Below the pieces are notes generated by a model. The model did no database searches. It had not been told where the DNA came from and saw nothing but the letters and a program-made list of their open reading frames with translations. A stretch of 64,000 nt of DNA, from assembly GCA_001724855.1 (NCBI GenBank), contig MEED01000010.1, positions 1 to 64,000 on the forward strand, written 5' to 3'. The stretch's first letter is position 1, and the number at the start of each line of letters is the position of its first letter. Of the stretch, positions 1 through 8,103 are shown in pieces. The stretch comes from Lautropia sp. SCN 69-89 (lineage in GTDB: Bacteria; Pseudomonadota; Gammaproteobacteria; Burkholderiales; Burkholderiaceae_E). Position numbers and translations under genes: made by a program.

Positions 1-152
1 AGCGCGAGGCCGAGGTGCTCGAAGCGATCGAGCGGCGCAAGCTGCTGCTCGAACGCGGGCCGGGCTATGTGCGCATCACCGGGCCGGGCGTCGATGTCAA
101 GGCGCGCAAGCTGGCCGAGCTGGACGCGCGAGACCTCGACCCGGTGTACTGA
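1..152 (+). CDS. C-terminal end of an unidentified protein (partial)
   Basis: The frame is open from the window edge and stops with TGA at 150-152, giving the last 49 residues of a protein that begins outside the window. The segment is charged and probably helical (REAEVLEAIERRK...), then contains GYVRITGPGVDVKARKLAEL, and ends DLDPVY. Codon use looks like the neighbouring genes, so it is probably a real coding end. I do not recognise the family and assign no function. The next 213 bases hold no gene that I can support before the oppositely oriented tRNA. Confidence 0.55.
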   Translation, partial: REAEVLEAIERRKLLLERGPGYVRITGPGVDVKARKLAELDARDLDPVY

Positions 153-365
153 AAACGGCTGGCCACCGTGGGCGCTTCGTCTTGTTCACGCCCGAACGGC
201 TGCTGTTACTCGGCGAGTGGGCGACAACCCCGAGAGCCGGCGGCGTCTTTCCTTGAGGCGCGCGGCCGGCGACCGAATTCAGAGTTTCACGCTGGCGACC
301 TGTTTCACGCGACTTTCACGCAGCCGCGTATGTTAGTAGATACTATCGCGGAAACCCGCTAATTC

Positions 366-441
366 TGGCGCCCCCGGCACGAATCGAACGTGCGACCCTC
401 CCCTTAGGAGGGGGATGCTCTATCCACTGAGCTACGGGGGC
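366..441 (-). tRNA. tRNA-Arg (anticodon CCU)
   Basis: Read on the minus strand, the 76-nt sequence folds as a standard cloverleaf. The acceptor arms are GCCCCCG and CGGGGGC, the D arm is GCTC/GAGC, and the anticodon stem TCCCC/GGGGA encloses the loop CTCCTAA with anticodon CCT. The T arm GCACG/CGTGC encloses TTCGATT. The discriminator base is G and the 3' CCA is encoded. It reads the rare AGG arginine codon. Confidence 0.95.
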
Positions 442-565
442 GTGCGGCACGGATTTTACCGGAGGCCGCCGCGACGACGGCGCCCGAGCCGTTGCCGCCG
501 ATTCGTGCACCGTCACCTGTGACTGCCCATCGCAGGTAAGCTGCCCGCATCGCCGCAAGCCTTGG

Positions 566-2152
566 TTGCACGCCTTCCTCGTGCCCGATCCAGCCGTCGA
601 ATTCGAGCTGAAGTTCCTGGTGCCGCGCCGCGCGCGGGCGGCGCTGCGGGCGGCGCTCGCCGAGCGCGGCGCGAAGCCCGAAAGACAGCGGCTGGTTGCG
701 CGCTACTTCGACACCGGCGACCGCCGGCTGGCGCGTGCCGGCATGTCGCTGCGGCTGCGTCGAGAAGGGCGCCGGTGGGTCCAGACGCTGAAGGCCGGCG
801 GCGAGGCGGCGCTCGCTCGCTTCGAGCACGAGGCCGCGCGTCCCGACGACATGCTCGACGTGGCGGTTCACGCGGGCACGCCGGCCGGCGAGCGACTGGC
901 CGCGCTTCTGGCCGACGGCGAGCCGCTGGCGCCGCGCTACGGCACCGACATCCGCCGAGTGGTGCGCAGGCTGCGAGCGCGCGGCGCGACGGTCGAACTC
1001 GCGTTCGACGAGGGGCGCATCGAGGCGCAGGGCCGCCGGTGGCCGGTCTGCGAACTGGAGTTCGAGCTGCTGTCCGGTTCACACGCGACGCTGTTTGCGC
1101 TGGCCGAGCGATGGCGCGCGCGCTTCGGGCTGGTGATCGATTCGCGCAGCAAGGCGGCGCGCGGCGACGCGCTGGCCGACGGCAGACCGATGCGGGCACC
1201 GCGCCGCGCGATGCCGGTCGGCCTGGCACCCGAGGCCTGCGTGGACGAGGCCTGGCGGGCCGTGCTCGACGAATGCATCGCGCAGGTGCTCGCCAACGCG
1301 ATCGGTCTCGCGGCTGCGGGCGGCGTCGAGGCCACGGTGGACGTGGAGGCCGCGTCGACGCGAACGGCCGCGGGTTCGCACGATGTCGATCGCGCGGAGC
1401 AGGTGCATCAGTTGCGCATCGGCCTGCGCCGCCTGCGTGTCGCCTTGCGCCTGTTCCGGGGTTGGATGTCACCGGCGCCGGACGAGATCGGAGATGGCGC
1501 GCGCGAGTTGCACCGTGCACTGGGCGCCGCCCGTGACCTGGACGTGCTCGAGCAAGTCGTCGAGCCGGCGCTGCGGCGCGCCGGAGCGCCCGGAATGCCG
1601 GCGCCGCAGCGAACCGGGCCGACTGCGACCGTGCCCTGCGACCCGGCCGCGCTGGTGGCCGGCGATGCAGCCCAACGCTGGCTGCTGTCCCTGCTCGCGT
1701 GGCGCGATGGCCTCGACGAGGCGATCGCCGGCAACCGGGATGCCGAGCCCCCCGCGCCGACGGCGCTGGCGGCACCCGCCCGCCGGCGCCTCGCGCGCTG
1801 GCTTCGCTCGATCGACGCCGATGCGCGCCGCTTCGCGCAACTCGACGACGCGGCGCGCCATGCGCTGCGCAGGCGCGCGAAGCGCCTGCGCTACGCGAGC
1901 GAGTTCGTCGAGCCGCTGTTCGCGGGCAGGAGGATGCGGCGCCTGCTCGCGCGCCTGCAGGTGGCGCTGCGCGTGCTCGGCGAGTGGAACGACCTGTCGA
2001 TGGCCGCGCGGCGCTACCGTGGCGGACCGCAGGCCGACGCACGCGACTGGTTTGCCGCGGGCTGGATCGCGGCGCGCCGCGACGCACTGGCCACGCAGGC
2101 GGCCGATGCCCTCGCGCGGCTCGCGAAGCGCCACCCTTTCGGCAAGCGGTGA
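566..2152 (+). CDS. CYTH and CHAD domain protein (inorganic triphosphatase-like)
   Basis: A protein of about 528 aa. The N-terminal CYTH (triphosphate tunnel) domain, roughly residues 10-205, carries the diagnostic ExExK motif as EFELKF (E12, E14, K16) and many Arg/Lys residues for triphosphate binding. The C-terminal CHAD domain, roughly 270-515, is rich in His, Arg and Lys (HQLRIGLRRLRVALRLFR and later RRRAKRLRYASEFVEPLF). Such fusions hydrolyse inorganic tripolyphosphate, and CHAD domains bind polyphosphate; this is family knowledge. The start is uncertain: TTG at 566, or GTG at 581, which leaves VPDPAVEFELKF. Neither has a strong ribosome binding site. The gene stands alone. Confidence 0.88.
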   Translation: MHAFLVPDPAVEFELKFLVPRRARAALRAALAERGAKPERQRLVARYFDTGDRRLARAGMSLRLRREGRRWVQTLKAGGEAALARFEHEAARPDDMLDVAVHAGTPAGERLAALLADGEPLAPRYGTDIRRVVRRLRARGATVELAFDEGRIEAQGRRWPVCELEFELLSGSHATLFALAERWRARFGLVIDSRSKAARGDALADGRPMRAPRRAMPVGLAPEACVDEAWRAVLDECIAQVLANAIGLAAAGGVEATVDVEAASTRTAAGSHDVDRAEQVHQLRIGLRRLRVALRLFRGWMSPAPDEIGDGARELHRALGAARDLDVLEQVVEPALRRAGAPGMPAPQRTGPTATVPCDPAALVAGDAAQRWLLSLLAWRDGLDEAIAGNRDAEPPAPTALAAPARRRLARWLRSIDADARRFAQLDDAARHALRRRAKRLRYASEFVEPLFAGRRMRRLLARLQVALRVLGEWNDLSMAARRYRGGPQADARDWFAAGWIAARRDALATQAADALARLAKRHPFGKR

Positions 2153-2208
2153 GCGTCGGCCGCGACGGTCGTCGACGATCGAGATCGACGGCGCGCTGAA
2201 CCAGCTCC

Positions 2209-2382
2209 CTAGTAGTTGCGGTAGATCTGCGGCAACTCGTCCGGTGCGGGCGTGCGCGTGGGTTGGTCGGACAGCCGGTTGGCGAATTTGAACTGCATGT
2301 CTGCGCACCCGCCGATGGCCGGGAGCAAGCCGGCCAGCAGCGCGGACAGCGCGAACACGGACACGGCTCTTTTCAGGTTCAT
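2209..2382 (-). CDS. small predicted lipoprotein, 57 aa
   Basis: A short frame starts at ATG 2380-2382, a few bases after a good Shine-Dalgarno sequence (AAGGAGTGG). It encodes a basic N-terminus (MNLKR), a hydrophobic stretch (AVSVFALSALLAGLLPAIGG) and Cys26. LLPAIGGC resembles a lipobox, although the -3 position is not the usual Leu. The mature part is about 32 residues, polar and Pro-rich, and ends QIYRNY. It is probably exported and lipid-anchored. I do not recognise the family. It points away from the sulfatase remnant at 2464, and its upstream region abuts the point where the sulfatase is broken. Confidence 0.68.
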   Translation of the reverse strand: MNLKRAVSVFALSALLAGLLPAIGGCADMQFKFANRLSDQPTRTPAPDELPQIYRNY

Positions 2383-2463
2383 CTACCACTCCTTGCGCGT
2401 CGGGACTTCGTCGAGCCTGACTGCTCGTTGAGCAGAGCTGCACGGCCGGTCGCTCGGCATCCA

Positions 2464-3123
2464 TGGCCGGACGGGGCGATGACGCCGTTCCGCAGCGAGA
2501 AGAACACCAACTGGGAGGGCGCGTTCAGGGTTCCGCTGCTCGTGCGCTGGCCCGGCAAGGTTCCGGCGGGCGTGGTCAGCAACGAGATCGTCCAGCACCA
2601 CGATTGGCTGCCGACGTTCCTGGCGTTGGCGGGCGAACCGGACGTGATCGCCAGGCTGTCGAAGGGCTGCGAAGCGGCGGGAAAGAGGTTCAGGGTGCAC
2701 ATCGACGGGTACAACCTGCTGCCTTTCCTCACCGAGAAGGGAACGAAAGGCCCGCGCAAGGGATTCATCTACTTCAACGACGAGGGCGACCTGGTCGCCG
2801 TTCGCTTCCATAACTGGAAGGTCGTCTTCATGGAACAGCGCCAGACCGGAACCATGGCCATCTGGTCGGAGCCGTTCGTGACGCTGCGCATGCCCAAGCT
2901 CTTCAACCTCCGGACCGATCCGTTCGAGCGTGCCGACATGACCTCGAACACGTATTACGACTGGTTCCTGTCCAAGGTGTACATGGTCGGCGCAGCCGCC
3001 GTGATCGTGGAGGACTTCCTGAAGACCTTCCGGGAGTACCCGCCGCGGCAAAGGGCAGCCACGTTCACGATCGACCAGGCGCTCGAGAAGATGAAGGCGG
3101 CGCTCGGCGGCGGCGGTCGCTGA
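2464..3123 (+). pseudogene. C-terminal fragment of an arylsulfatase
   Basis: From about 2464 the frame reads WPDGAMTPFRSEKNTNWEGAF, PLLVRWPGKVPAG, HHDWLPTFLALAGEPD, IDGYNLLPFL and LFNLRTDPFERADMTSNTYYDW. This is the C-terminal part of bacterial arylsulfatases of the alkaline-phosphatase superfamily. The N-terminal half, with the Cys/Ser-x-Pro-x-Arg site that becomes formylglycine and the metal ligands, is missing. The frame upstream (2263-2463) does not resemble a sulfatase. An internal ATG at 2479 could give a 214-aa product, but it would be catalytically dead. I read it as a decayed gene, possibly once the substrate of the maturase at 3657-5027. Confidence 0.8.
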
Positions 3124-3163
3124 ACCGGAGCAGCCTGGCGGCACTCAGGAGCGAGGATCGAAG

Positions 3164-3640
3164 ATGGACGAGCGGGCGGGGGCGCACGTCGACGCGAGGT
3201 CGGAGCCGGACCGCATTTCGGTCGAGCTCTCCGGCCGCCGCACCGCGCTCTCGCTCCAGCGTACGCGGATGGCGGCCGATCGCACGTTGATGGCCGTGAT
3301 CCGCACGTCGCTGTCGCTGATCGGCTTCGGCTTCACGATCTTCCAGGTCTTCCAGAAACTGCACGAAGCGCAACTGCTGAAGCGGGCCCAGGCGCCGCGC
3401 AACTTCGGCGAGGCGCTGGTCCTGCTGGGGATCGCTGCGCTCGCCGTCGGCATCGTCTATCACGGAAGGTTCATGATCGCGCTGCGGCGCGAGCGCAAGC
3501 AGCTGAACGCCGACGGCTTGATCCCGGCCGAGCCCCAGTTCCCGGTCTCGCAGACGCTGATCATCGCGCTGCTGCTGTTGCTGCTTGGACTGGGGACGAT
3601 CGTCAGCATGACGTTCAGCGTCGGCCCGTTCGGCGACTAG
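3164..3640 (+). CDS. DUF202 family inner-membrane protein
   Basis: A 158-aa protein. After a polar N-terminus comes the DUF202 signature LSLQRTRMAADRTLMAVIRTSLSLIGFGF. Three membrane segments are visible, at about 45-63, 83-100 and 130-150 (SQTLIIALLLLLLGLGTIVSM). DUF202 proteins (YidG/YidH-like) are small membrane proteins of unknown function. The ATG at 3164 follows the sulfatase remnant by 40 bases in the same direction, so the two may once have shared a transcript. It converges on the sulfatase maturase gene 16 bases downstream. Confidence 0.85.
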   Translation: MDERAGAHVDARSEPDRISVELSGRRTALSLQRTRMAADRTLMAVIRTSLSLIGFGFTIFQVFQKLHEAQLLKRAQAPRNFGEALVLLGIAALAVGIVYHGRFMIALRRERKQLNADGLIPAEPQFPVSQTLIIALLLLLLGLGTIVSMTFSVGPFGD

Positions 3641-3656
3641 GGCGTGTGGACACGCG
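3641..3656. terminator. short hairpin between convergent genes
   Basis: The 16-base gap between the convergent DUF202 and maturase genes contains GCGTG-TGGA-CACGC (3642-3655), a five-base-pair stem with a four-base loop. There is no T tract on either strand. It could stop or slow transcription from both sides, but this is weak evidence. Confidence 0.25.
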
Positions 3657-5027
3657 CTAGCCGGCACGCTCCCCGGCCGCACCGTGGCAGAAACGGAACT
3701 TGCGGCCGCTGCCGCACGGGCACGGCGCATAGGGCCCGCGTTTCCTGTCGTCGGCCTTGATCGAAGCCATGATTTCCATCGGCGGCCTGCCTTGCGCGTA
3801 CAGGCGGCCCATCTGCGCCATCGCCGCGCGCGTGTGGCTGAAGAACGCGTAGAGCCCTTCGCACAGGTAGTTGTGGCCCGGCTCACCGTCCCTGGACAGC
3901 ACGAAACGGTCTTTCGGGCAGCCGCCGTTGCAGAACGCACGCACTTCGCACTGCTGGCACTGGCGCGTCAGCGTGTCGCGCTTGTCGTCGCCGAACTTGC
4001 GCTGCGCGGTCGACGCCACCATCTCGAGCATGTGCGTCTCGTGGATGTTGCCGAGCCTGAATCGCGGCTCGACGAAGTGGTCGCAGGCATACAGGTCGCC
4101 GTTGTACTCCAGCGCCGGCCCGTAGCCGCAGGTGGGCGCATGGATGCACAGCTTGTAGCGCCCGAAGCAGGCTTCCAGCGTGACGTCGAACAACTGGACG
4201 TATACCTTGCCGACGTCGCGCCGCGCCCATTCCTCGAACACGTCGACGAGAAACTGCCCGTACTGTTTCGCGCCCACCGACCGGTTGGTCACCAGCGTGC
4301 CGGTCTGCGTATACAGGAGGCGCTTTCCGCGCGGGTTCGCGCTCCAGCCGAGATTGGCGATGTCGAGCGTCTCGGCGGTGGCGCGTTCCACGATGGGGAT
4401 GAACTGGATCCAGGTCGCACCGAGCTCGTCGCGGAAGAACTGGTAGACCCGTCGCCCGTGCGCCTGGTTCGCCGCGTTCACCGTGCACAGGATATTGAAC
4501 TCCACGCGGTGGGCACGCAGACGATCGAGGCCCTTCATCACCAGATCGAACGTGCCCTTGCCGCCGCGGGTCACGCGGTAGGTGTCGTGCAGCTCGCGCG
4601 GACCGTCCACGCTCAGGCCGACCAGGAAATTGTTGGCCTCGAGGAAGGCGCACCACTCGTCGTCGAGCGCCACGCCGTTGGTCTGGAAGGTCTGCTCGAC
4701 ACGCTGTCCGGGGCGCCGGTGCTTGTCGACCAGTGCGACCGCCTTGCGGAAGAAGTCGAGCCCCATCAACGTGGGCTCGCCGCCCTGCCAGGCCACGGTG
4801 ACCTCGGGGAACCGGTGCGACTCGAGCAACTGGCGGATGTAGGCCTCCAGTGTCGCATCGGACATCCGATGCCGTTCATCCGGGTACAGCGATTCCTTCG
4901 ACAGGAAGAAGCAATACCGGCAGTCGATGTTGCAGGTCGAGCCGCTGGGCTTGGCCAGCAGATGGAAGCGCGGCGGGGCGCCGGCGGCGACGGCAGGATC
5001 CAGGACGGGCGAGGCTTGCGTGTCCAT
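3657..5027 (-). CDS. anaerobic sulfatase-maturating enzyme (radical SAM/SPASM) with SEC-C tail
   Basis: A 456-aa protein. The radical SAM motif CxxxCxxC is CNIDCRYC (C32, C36, C39), preceded by FHLLAKPSGS. AWQGGEPTLMG is the GGE motif for SAM binding. A Cys-rich SPASM region follows (CIHAPTCGYG, LYACDHF, CQQCEVRAFCNGGCPKDRF). The last 30 residues are a SEC-C metal-binding motif (PCPCGSGRKFRFCHG). Enzymes of this family convert an active-site Cys or Ser of sulfatases to formylglycine using S-adenosylmethionine and auxiliary [4Fe-4S] clusters. The neighbouring sulfatase is only a remnant, so any client must be encoded elsewhere. The gene lies 3 bases downstream of folA on the same strand. Confidence 0.92.
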   Translation of the reverse strand: MDTQASPVLDPAVAAGAPPRFHLLAKPSGSTCNIDCRYCFFLSKESLYPDERHRMSDATLEAYIRQLLESHRFPEVTVAWQGGEPTLMGLDFFRKAVALVDKHRRPGQRVEQTFQTNGVALDDEWCAFLEANNFLVGLSVDGPRELHDTYRVTRGGKGTFDLVMKGLDRLRAHRVEFNILCTVNAANQAHGRRVYQFFRDELGATWIQFIPIVERATAETLDIANLGWSANPRGKRLLYTQTGTLVTNRSVGAKQYGQFLVDVFEEWARRDVGKVYVQLFDVTLEACFGRYKLCIHAPTCGYGPALEYNGDLYACDHFVEPRFRLGNIHETHMLEMVASTAQRKFGDDKRDTLTRQCQQCEVRAFCNGGCPKDRFVLSRDGEPGHNYLCEGLYAFFSHTRAAMAQMGRLYAQGRPPMEIMASIKADDRKRGPYAPCPCGSGRKFRFCHGAAGERAG

Positions 5028-5030
5028 GGT

Positions 5031-5585
5031 TCAGATCCTGCGGTAATCGATGATGGCGTAGCGCAGGCCACTGTCCGATCGGCGCTCGCTGCGCGACTCG
5101 ACCCGCCATTGCAGCGCGTCGAGTTCCGGAAAGTGCGCGTCGCCGGCCACTTCGAGGTCGATGTCGGTGACGATCGCGCGCTGCGCGACCGCGATCGCAT
5201 CGAGGTATAACTGCGCGCCGCCCACGACGAACACCTCGTCGGTGGCGATCGACGGATCGGTGCCGGGCTGCGCGGCGAGTGCGATCGCCGCTTCGAGCGA
5301 GGTCGCGCTCTCGCAACCGGGGTGCGTCCAGCGCGGGTCGCGGCTTACCACGATCGTGCGCCGGCCCGGCAGCGCCTTGCCGATCGACTCGAAGGTCTTG
5401 CGCCCCATGACGATCGCGTGGCCCATCGTGGTTGCGCGAAAGTGCTTCAGGTCTTCGGGCAGGTGCCACGGCAGGCCGTTGTCGGCGCCGATCACGCCAC
5501 CGCGCGCGCGGGCGACGACGATCGTGACGCGAGGGCCCGCGACCGCAGGTGCGGCGTCGCTGCTATCTTCCGGGAGAGCGTTCAT
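5031..5585 (-). CDS. folA: dihydrofolate reductase
   Basis: DHFR of 184 aa reduces dihydrofolate to tetrahydrofolate with NADPH. The motifs are GVIGADNGLPWHLPEDLKHF, with the catalytic acidic residue in PEDLKHF, IVMGRKTFESIG, the cofactor stretch PGRRTIVVSRD, and VFVVGGAQLY near the C-terminus. The frame stays open to 5669, but that start would overlap the divergent methyltransferase at 5668. The ATG at 5583-5585 (MNALPEDSSD) still leaves about 17 residues before the first strand, so I chose it. thyA, its metabolic partner, is far away at 38.8 kb. Confidence 0.93.
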   Translation of the reverse strand: MNALPEDSSDAAPAVAGPRVTIVVARARGGVIGADNGLPWHLPEDLKHFRATTMGHAIVMGRKTFESIGKALPGRRTIVVSRDPRWTHPGCESATSLEAAIALAAQPGTDPSIATDEVFVVGGAQLYLDAIAVAQRAIVTDIDLEVAGDAHFPELDALQWRVESRSERRSDSGLRYAIIDYRRI

Positions 5586-5667
5586 TTCCGGTGCGGCTTT
5601 GCCGTGGACGCGGCCGGCGGCATCCGCCGCGCTCCGGCCCGAGCCCCAATTGTAGCTTTCGCTTCGC

Positions 5668-6297
5668 ATGAACTTCTACGATCGACGCATCCTTCCGCGA
5701 CTGGTCGACCTGGCCTGCGGTTCGCCGTCGCTGGCGCGCACGCGCGCGCTCGTGGTGCCGCGGGCTCGGGGCCGGGTGCTCGAGGTCGGCTTCGGCTCGG
5801 GCTTGAACCTGCCGTTCTACGATCCGGACAGGGTCGAGCGCGTGCTCGCGCTCGAGCCGGGCGAGGGCATCCGCGCGCTCGCGATGCGCCGCGCAGCGGC
5901 CAGCCGGGTGCCGGTGGAGTTCGTCGCAGCGCCCGGCGAATCGATCCCGCTGGCCGACGCGTCGGTCGACAGCGTGGTCATCACGTTCACGCTGTGCACG
6001 ATTCCCGACCCCGCGCGCGCGGCGCGCGAGATGCGCCGCGTGCTGCGACCGGGCGGCGAGTTGCTGTTCGCCGAGCACGGCGCCGCGCGCTCGGTGAGCG
6101 CGCAGCGCTGGCAGCAGCGGATCGAACCCGTATGGACCCCGCTGGCCGGGGGTTGCCACCTCACGCGCCATCCGCCGCAGATCCTGCGCGAGGCGGGTTT
6201 CGCAGTGCAATGGGCCGAAGGGCTGCTCGATCCGCGGCCGCTGGCGGCGCGAACCATCGCGCCGCTCACGTACGGTTACTGGGGCGTCGCGCGATAA
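5668..6297 (+). CDS. class I SAM-dependent methyltransferase
   Basis: A 209-aa protein with a Rossmann-type SAM-binding motif VLEVGFGSGLNLPFYD, an acidic strand end (LALEPGEG), FVAAPGESIPLADASVDSVV and LCTIPDPARAAREMRRVLRPGGELLFAEHG. This layout matches the UbiE/small-molecule methyltransferase group. The substrate cannot be deduced. It diverges from folA and ends 2 bases before the end of the convergent RidA-family gene. Confidence 0.85.
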   Translation: MNFYDRRILPRLVDLACGSPSLARTRALVVPRARGRVLEVGFGSGLNLPFYDPDRVERVLALEPGEGIRALAMRRAAASRVPVEFVAAPGESIPLADASVDSVVITFTLCTIPDPARAAREMRRVLRPGGELLFAEHGAARSVSAQRWQQRIEPVWTPLAGGCHLTRHPPQILREAGFAVQWAEGLLDPRPLAARTIAPLTYGYWGVAR

Positions 6298-6299
6298 CG

Positions 6300-6695
6300 C
6301 TACTTCGGCACGACCGCGGTGGCTTCGAGCTCGATCTTGCCCGGGTTGTCGAGCAGATCGGAGACGAAGATCATGCTCATCGCCGGGTAGTGGGCGCCCA
6401 TGTGCTTGCGCCAGATCTTGCCCAGCTCCTTGCGTGCCGCCATGTAGGCGGGCTTGTCGCAACAGTAGGCCGTCATGCGACAGACGTGCTCGGGCTTCGC
6501 GCCCGCCTTCGCCAGGATCGCCACGATGTTCTGCAGCGCCTGGTCGAACTGCGGCGCGATGTCTTCGGAATGGAACTTCTGCTGCGCGTCCCAGCCGACC
6601 TGGCCGGCAACGAAGACGATGCGGCCGGCGTCGACCGCGATGCCATTGGCGTAGCCGATCGGCGGCGCCCAGCCGTCGGGAAGAAGGGTCTGCAT
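6300..6695 (-). CDS. RidA (YjgF/YER057c/UK114) family protein
   Basis: A 131-aa protein with the typical fold signature: GIAVDAGRIVFVAGQVGWD, FDQALQNIVAILAKAGAKPEHVCRMTAYC, and a C-terminal KIELEATAVVPK. RidA proteins hydrolyse reactive enamine/imine intermediates, and relatives in catabolic operons deaminate or hydrolyse pathway intermediates. The start is ATG 6693-6695, about 30 bases after the ferritin-like gene, so it looks like the last gene of the korA-korB-ferritin transcript. Its role in aromatic degradation is inferred only from position. Confidence 0.88.
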   Translation of the reverse strand: MQTLLPDGWAPPIGYANGIAVDAGRIVFVAGQVGWDAQQKFHSEDIAPQFDQALQNIVAILAKAGAKPEHVCRMTAYCCDKPAYMAARKELGKIWRKHMGAHYPAMSMIFVSDLLDNPGKIELEATAVVPK

Positions 6696-6727
6696 GTGCG
6701 GGGTTCCTCGGTCGTTTCGGGGCGTTG

Positions 6728-7249
6728 TCAGTCGGTGTAGCGCGGCGGATCGGGATCGTCGGCCCAGTTGCGGTCGGGCTTGGGCACCTTCGCGAGCCAG
6801 CCCTTGATCAGCTCGACGTGCTCGCGCTCTTCCTCCTGCAGTTCGAGCGCGGCCTTGCGGACCGAGTCGACGGTGGCCGCCTCGGCAATGCGCGCGAAGA
6901 AGCGTTCGGCGCGCTCCTCGCTGGCCAGCGCGAGCGTCAGCGCGTGGTACGGCTGCATCAGGTAGTGCACTTCGTCCATCGCCACGGTTTCGGGCCCTTC
7001 GAAGTCTTCCCATTTCGCCTTGCCGGGCGGGGGCGGCACCTTCCAGCCCATTTCGGCCATGATCTGGGTGGCGTGCTTGCCCTCGATGCCGGCCATCTTG
7101 CGGAACAGGTCGGCGACTTCGCGGTTGTTGTGCGTCTCCATCGCGTCGGCGAAATCGGCATAGCGCTCCGAAGCCTCGATCTCCATCTCGTAGGCCTTGA
7201 CCATGAACTCTTCGAGCGTGCGCGGCGCCTTCATCTTCCTTGCATTCAT
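6728..7249 (-). CDS. ferritin-like (rubrerythrin-type) diiron protein
   Basis: A 173-aa helical protein with paired Glu/His motifs of ferritin-like diiron proteins: MEIEASERYADFADAM, MAGIEGKHATQIM, ASEERAERFFARIAEAA and LELQEEEREHVELIKGWL. No rubredoxin-type Cys tail is present. The ATG (7247-7249) overlaps the stop codon of korB, so it is translationally coupled. Rubrerythrin relatives detoxify peroxide or oxygen. Next to KorAB, whose iron-sulfur centres and radical chemistry are oxygen-sensitive, a protective role is likely but inferred. Confidence 0.82.
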   Translation of the reverse strand: MNARKMKAPRTLEEFMVKAYEMEIEASERYADFADAMETHNNREVADLFRKMAGIEGKHATQIMAEMGWKVPPPPGKAKWEDFEGPETVAMDEVHYLMQPYHALTLALASEERAERFFARIAEAATVDSVRKAALELQEEEREHVELIKGWLAKVPKPDRNWADDPDPPRYTD

Positions 7250-8103
7250 AGTTCGAACTCCGCCTCGATCTCGGCGATCTCGCGCCGCGTGCCGCGCGGC
7301 CCGAGAGGATAGGGGGTGCGATCGCCGATGTAGAGCACGCCGATGTTGAATCCGTCGTCGGTCATGAGGCGGCGCGCGGCCTGGGCCGGATCCGTGGTGG
7401 GGCCGACCGGCGCCGGTCGCGCCTGCTCCTTCCACGAGCGCTGCTCCGGCCGGAAGGTGACGCAAGGGCTGAGGATCTCGACGAAGGAGAAGCCGGGGTG
7501 GCGGATCGCCTGCGCGATGATCTCGGCGGTGCCGTTGGGGTCGCCCGAGAAGGCGCGAGCGACGAAGTTGGCGCCCGAGGCCAGTGCGATCACCAGCGGG
7601 TGGAACGAGCGCACCCCGGTGCCGCCCGGTGCGAGCTTGGAATCCCAGTCGGGTTCGGTGGTCGGCGAGGGCTGCCCCTTGGTCATGCCGTAGACGTGGT
7701 TGTCCATCACGATGTAGGTGAGGTCCACGTTGCGCCGGCAGGCATGCAGGAAGTGGTTGCCCCCGATCGAATAGCCGTCGCCGTCGCCGCCGGCCACCAG
7801 CACCGTGAGGTCCGGACGCGCCACTTTCAGGCCGGTGGCCGCCGCGAGCGAGCGCCCGTGCACGCCGTGGAAACCGTAGCAGGCCGTGTACGCGGGAATG
7901 CGCGACGAGCAGCCGATGCCCGATACCACGGCGATGTTCTCGGGGCGCACCTGCACCAGGGCGAATGCCTTGGTGATCGAGCCGAGCACGGAATAGTCGC
8001 CACAGCCCGGACACCAGATGGGCTTGTAGTCCGACTTGTAGTCCTTGGCCGACAGCGGTGCTGCCGCCCCGGCGTGTTCGGTCACGCTGACCGCCTCGTT
8101 CAT
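7246..8103 (-). CDS. korB: 2-oxoglutarate:ferredoxin oxidoreductase, beta subunit
   Basis: The 285-aa thiamine-diphosphate subunit of a 2-oxoacid:ferredoxin oxidoreductase. It has the N-terminal cluster motif WCPGCGDY (C31, C34), GIGCSSRIPAY, the TPP/Mg motif GGDGDGYSIGGNHF, and a later lone Cys (EILSPCVTF) that completes the [4Fe-4S] ligands. In Thauera, KorAB oxidises 2-oxoglutarate from the TCA cycle and reduces the ferredoxin that feeds benzoyl-CoA reductase; the divergent bcr-fdx operon here supports that role. The start overlaps the end of korA (8100-8103, ATGA), so the subunits are coupled. Confidence 0.92.
   Translation of the reverse strand: MNEAVSVTEHAGAAAPLSAKDYKSDYKPIWCPGCGDYSVLGSITKAFALVQVRPENIAVVSGIGCSSRIPAYTACYGFHGVHGRSLAAATGLKVARPDLTVLVAGGDGDGYSIGGNHFLHACRRNVDLTYIVMDNHVYGMTKGQPSPTTEPDWDSKLAPGGTGVRSFHPLVIALASGANFVARAFSGDPNGTAEIIAQAIRHPGFSFVEILSPCVTFRPEQRSWKEQARPAPVGPTTDPAQAARRLMTDDGFNIGVLYIGDRTPYPLGPRGTRREIAEIEAEFEL

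Noticed and set aside
513-2087. Long minus-strand frame opposite the CYTH-CHAD gene
   Set aside because: Arg/Pro/Ala-rich translation with no domain; an effect of high GC opposite a clear gene.
2263-2463. N-terminal extension of the sulfatase fragment
   Set aside because: The residues before WPDGA do not resemble sulfatases and overlap the oppositely read lipoprotein gene with its signal and ribosome binding site.
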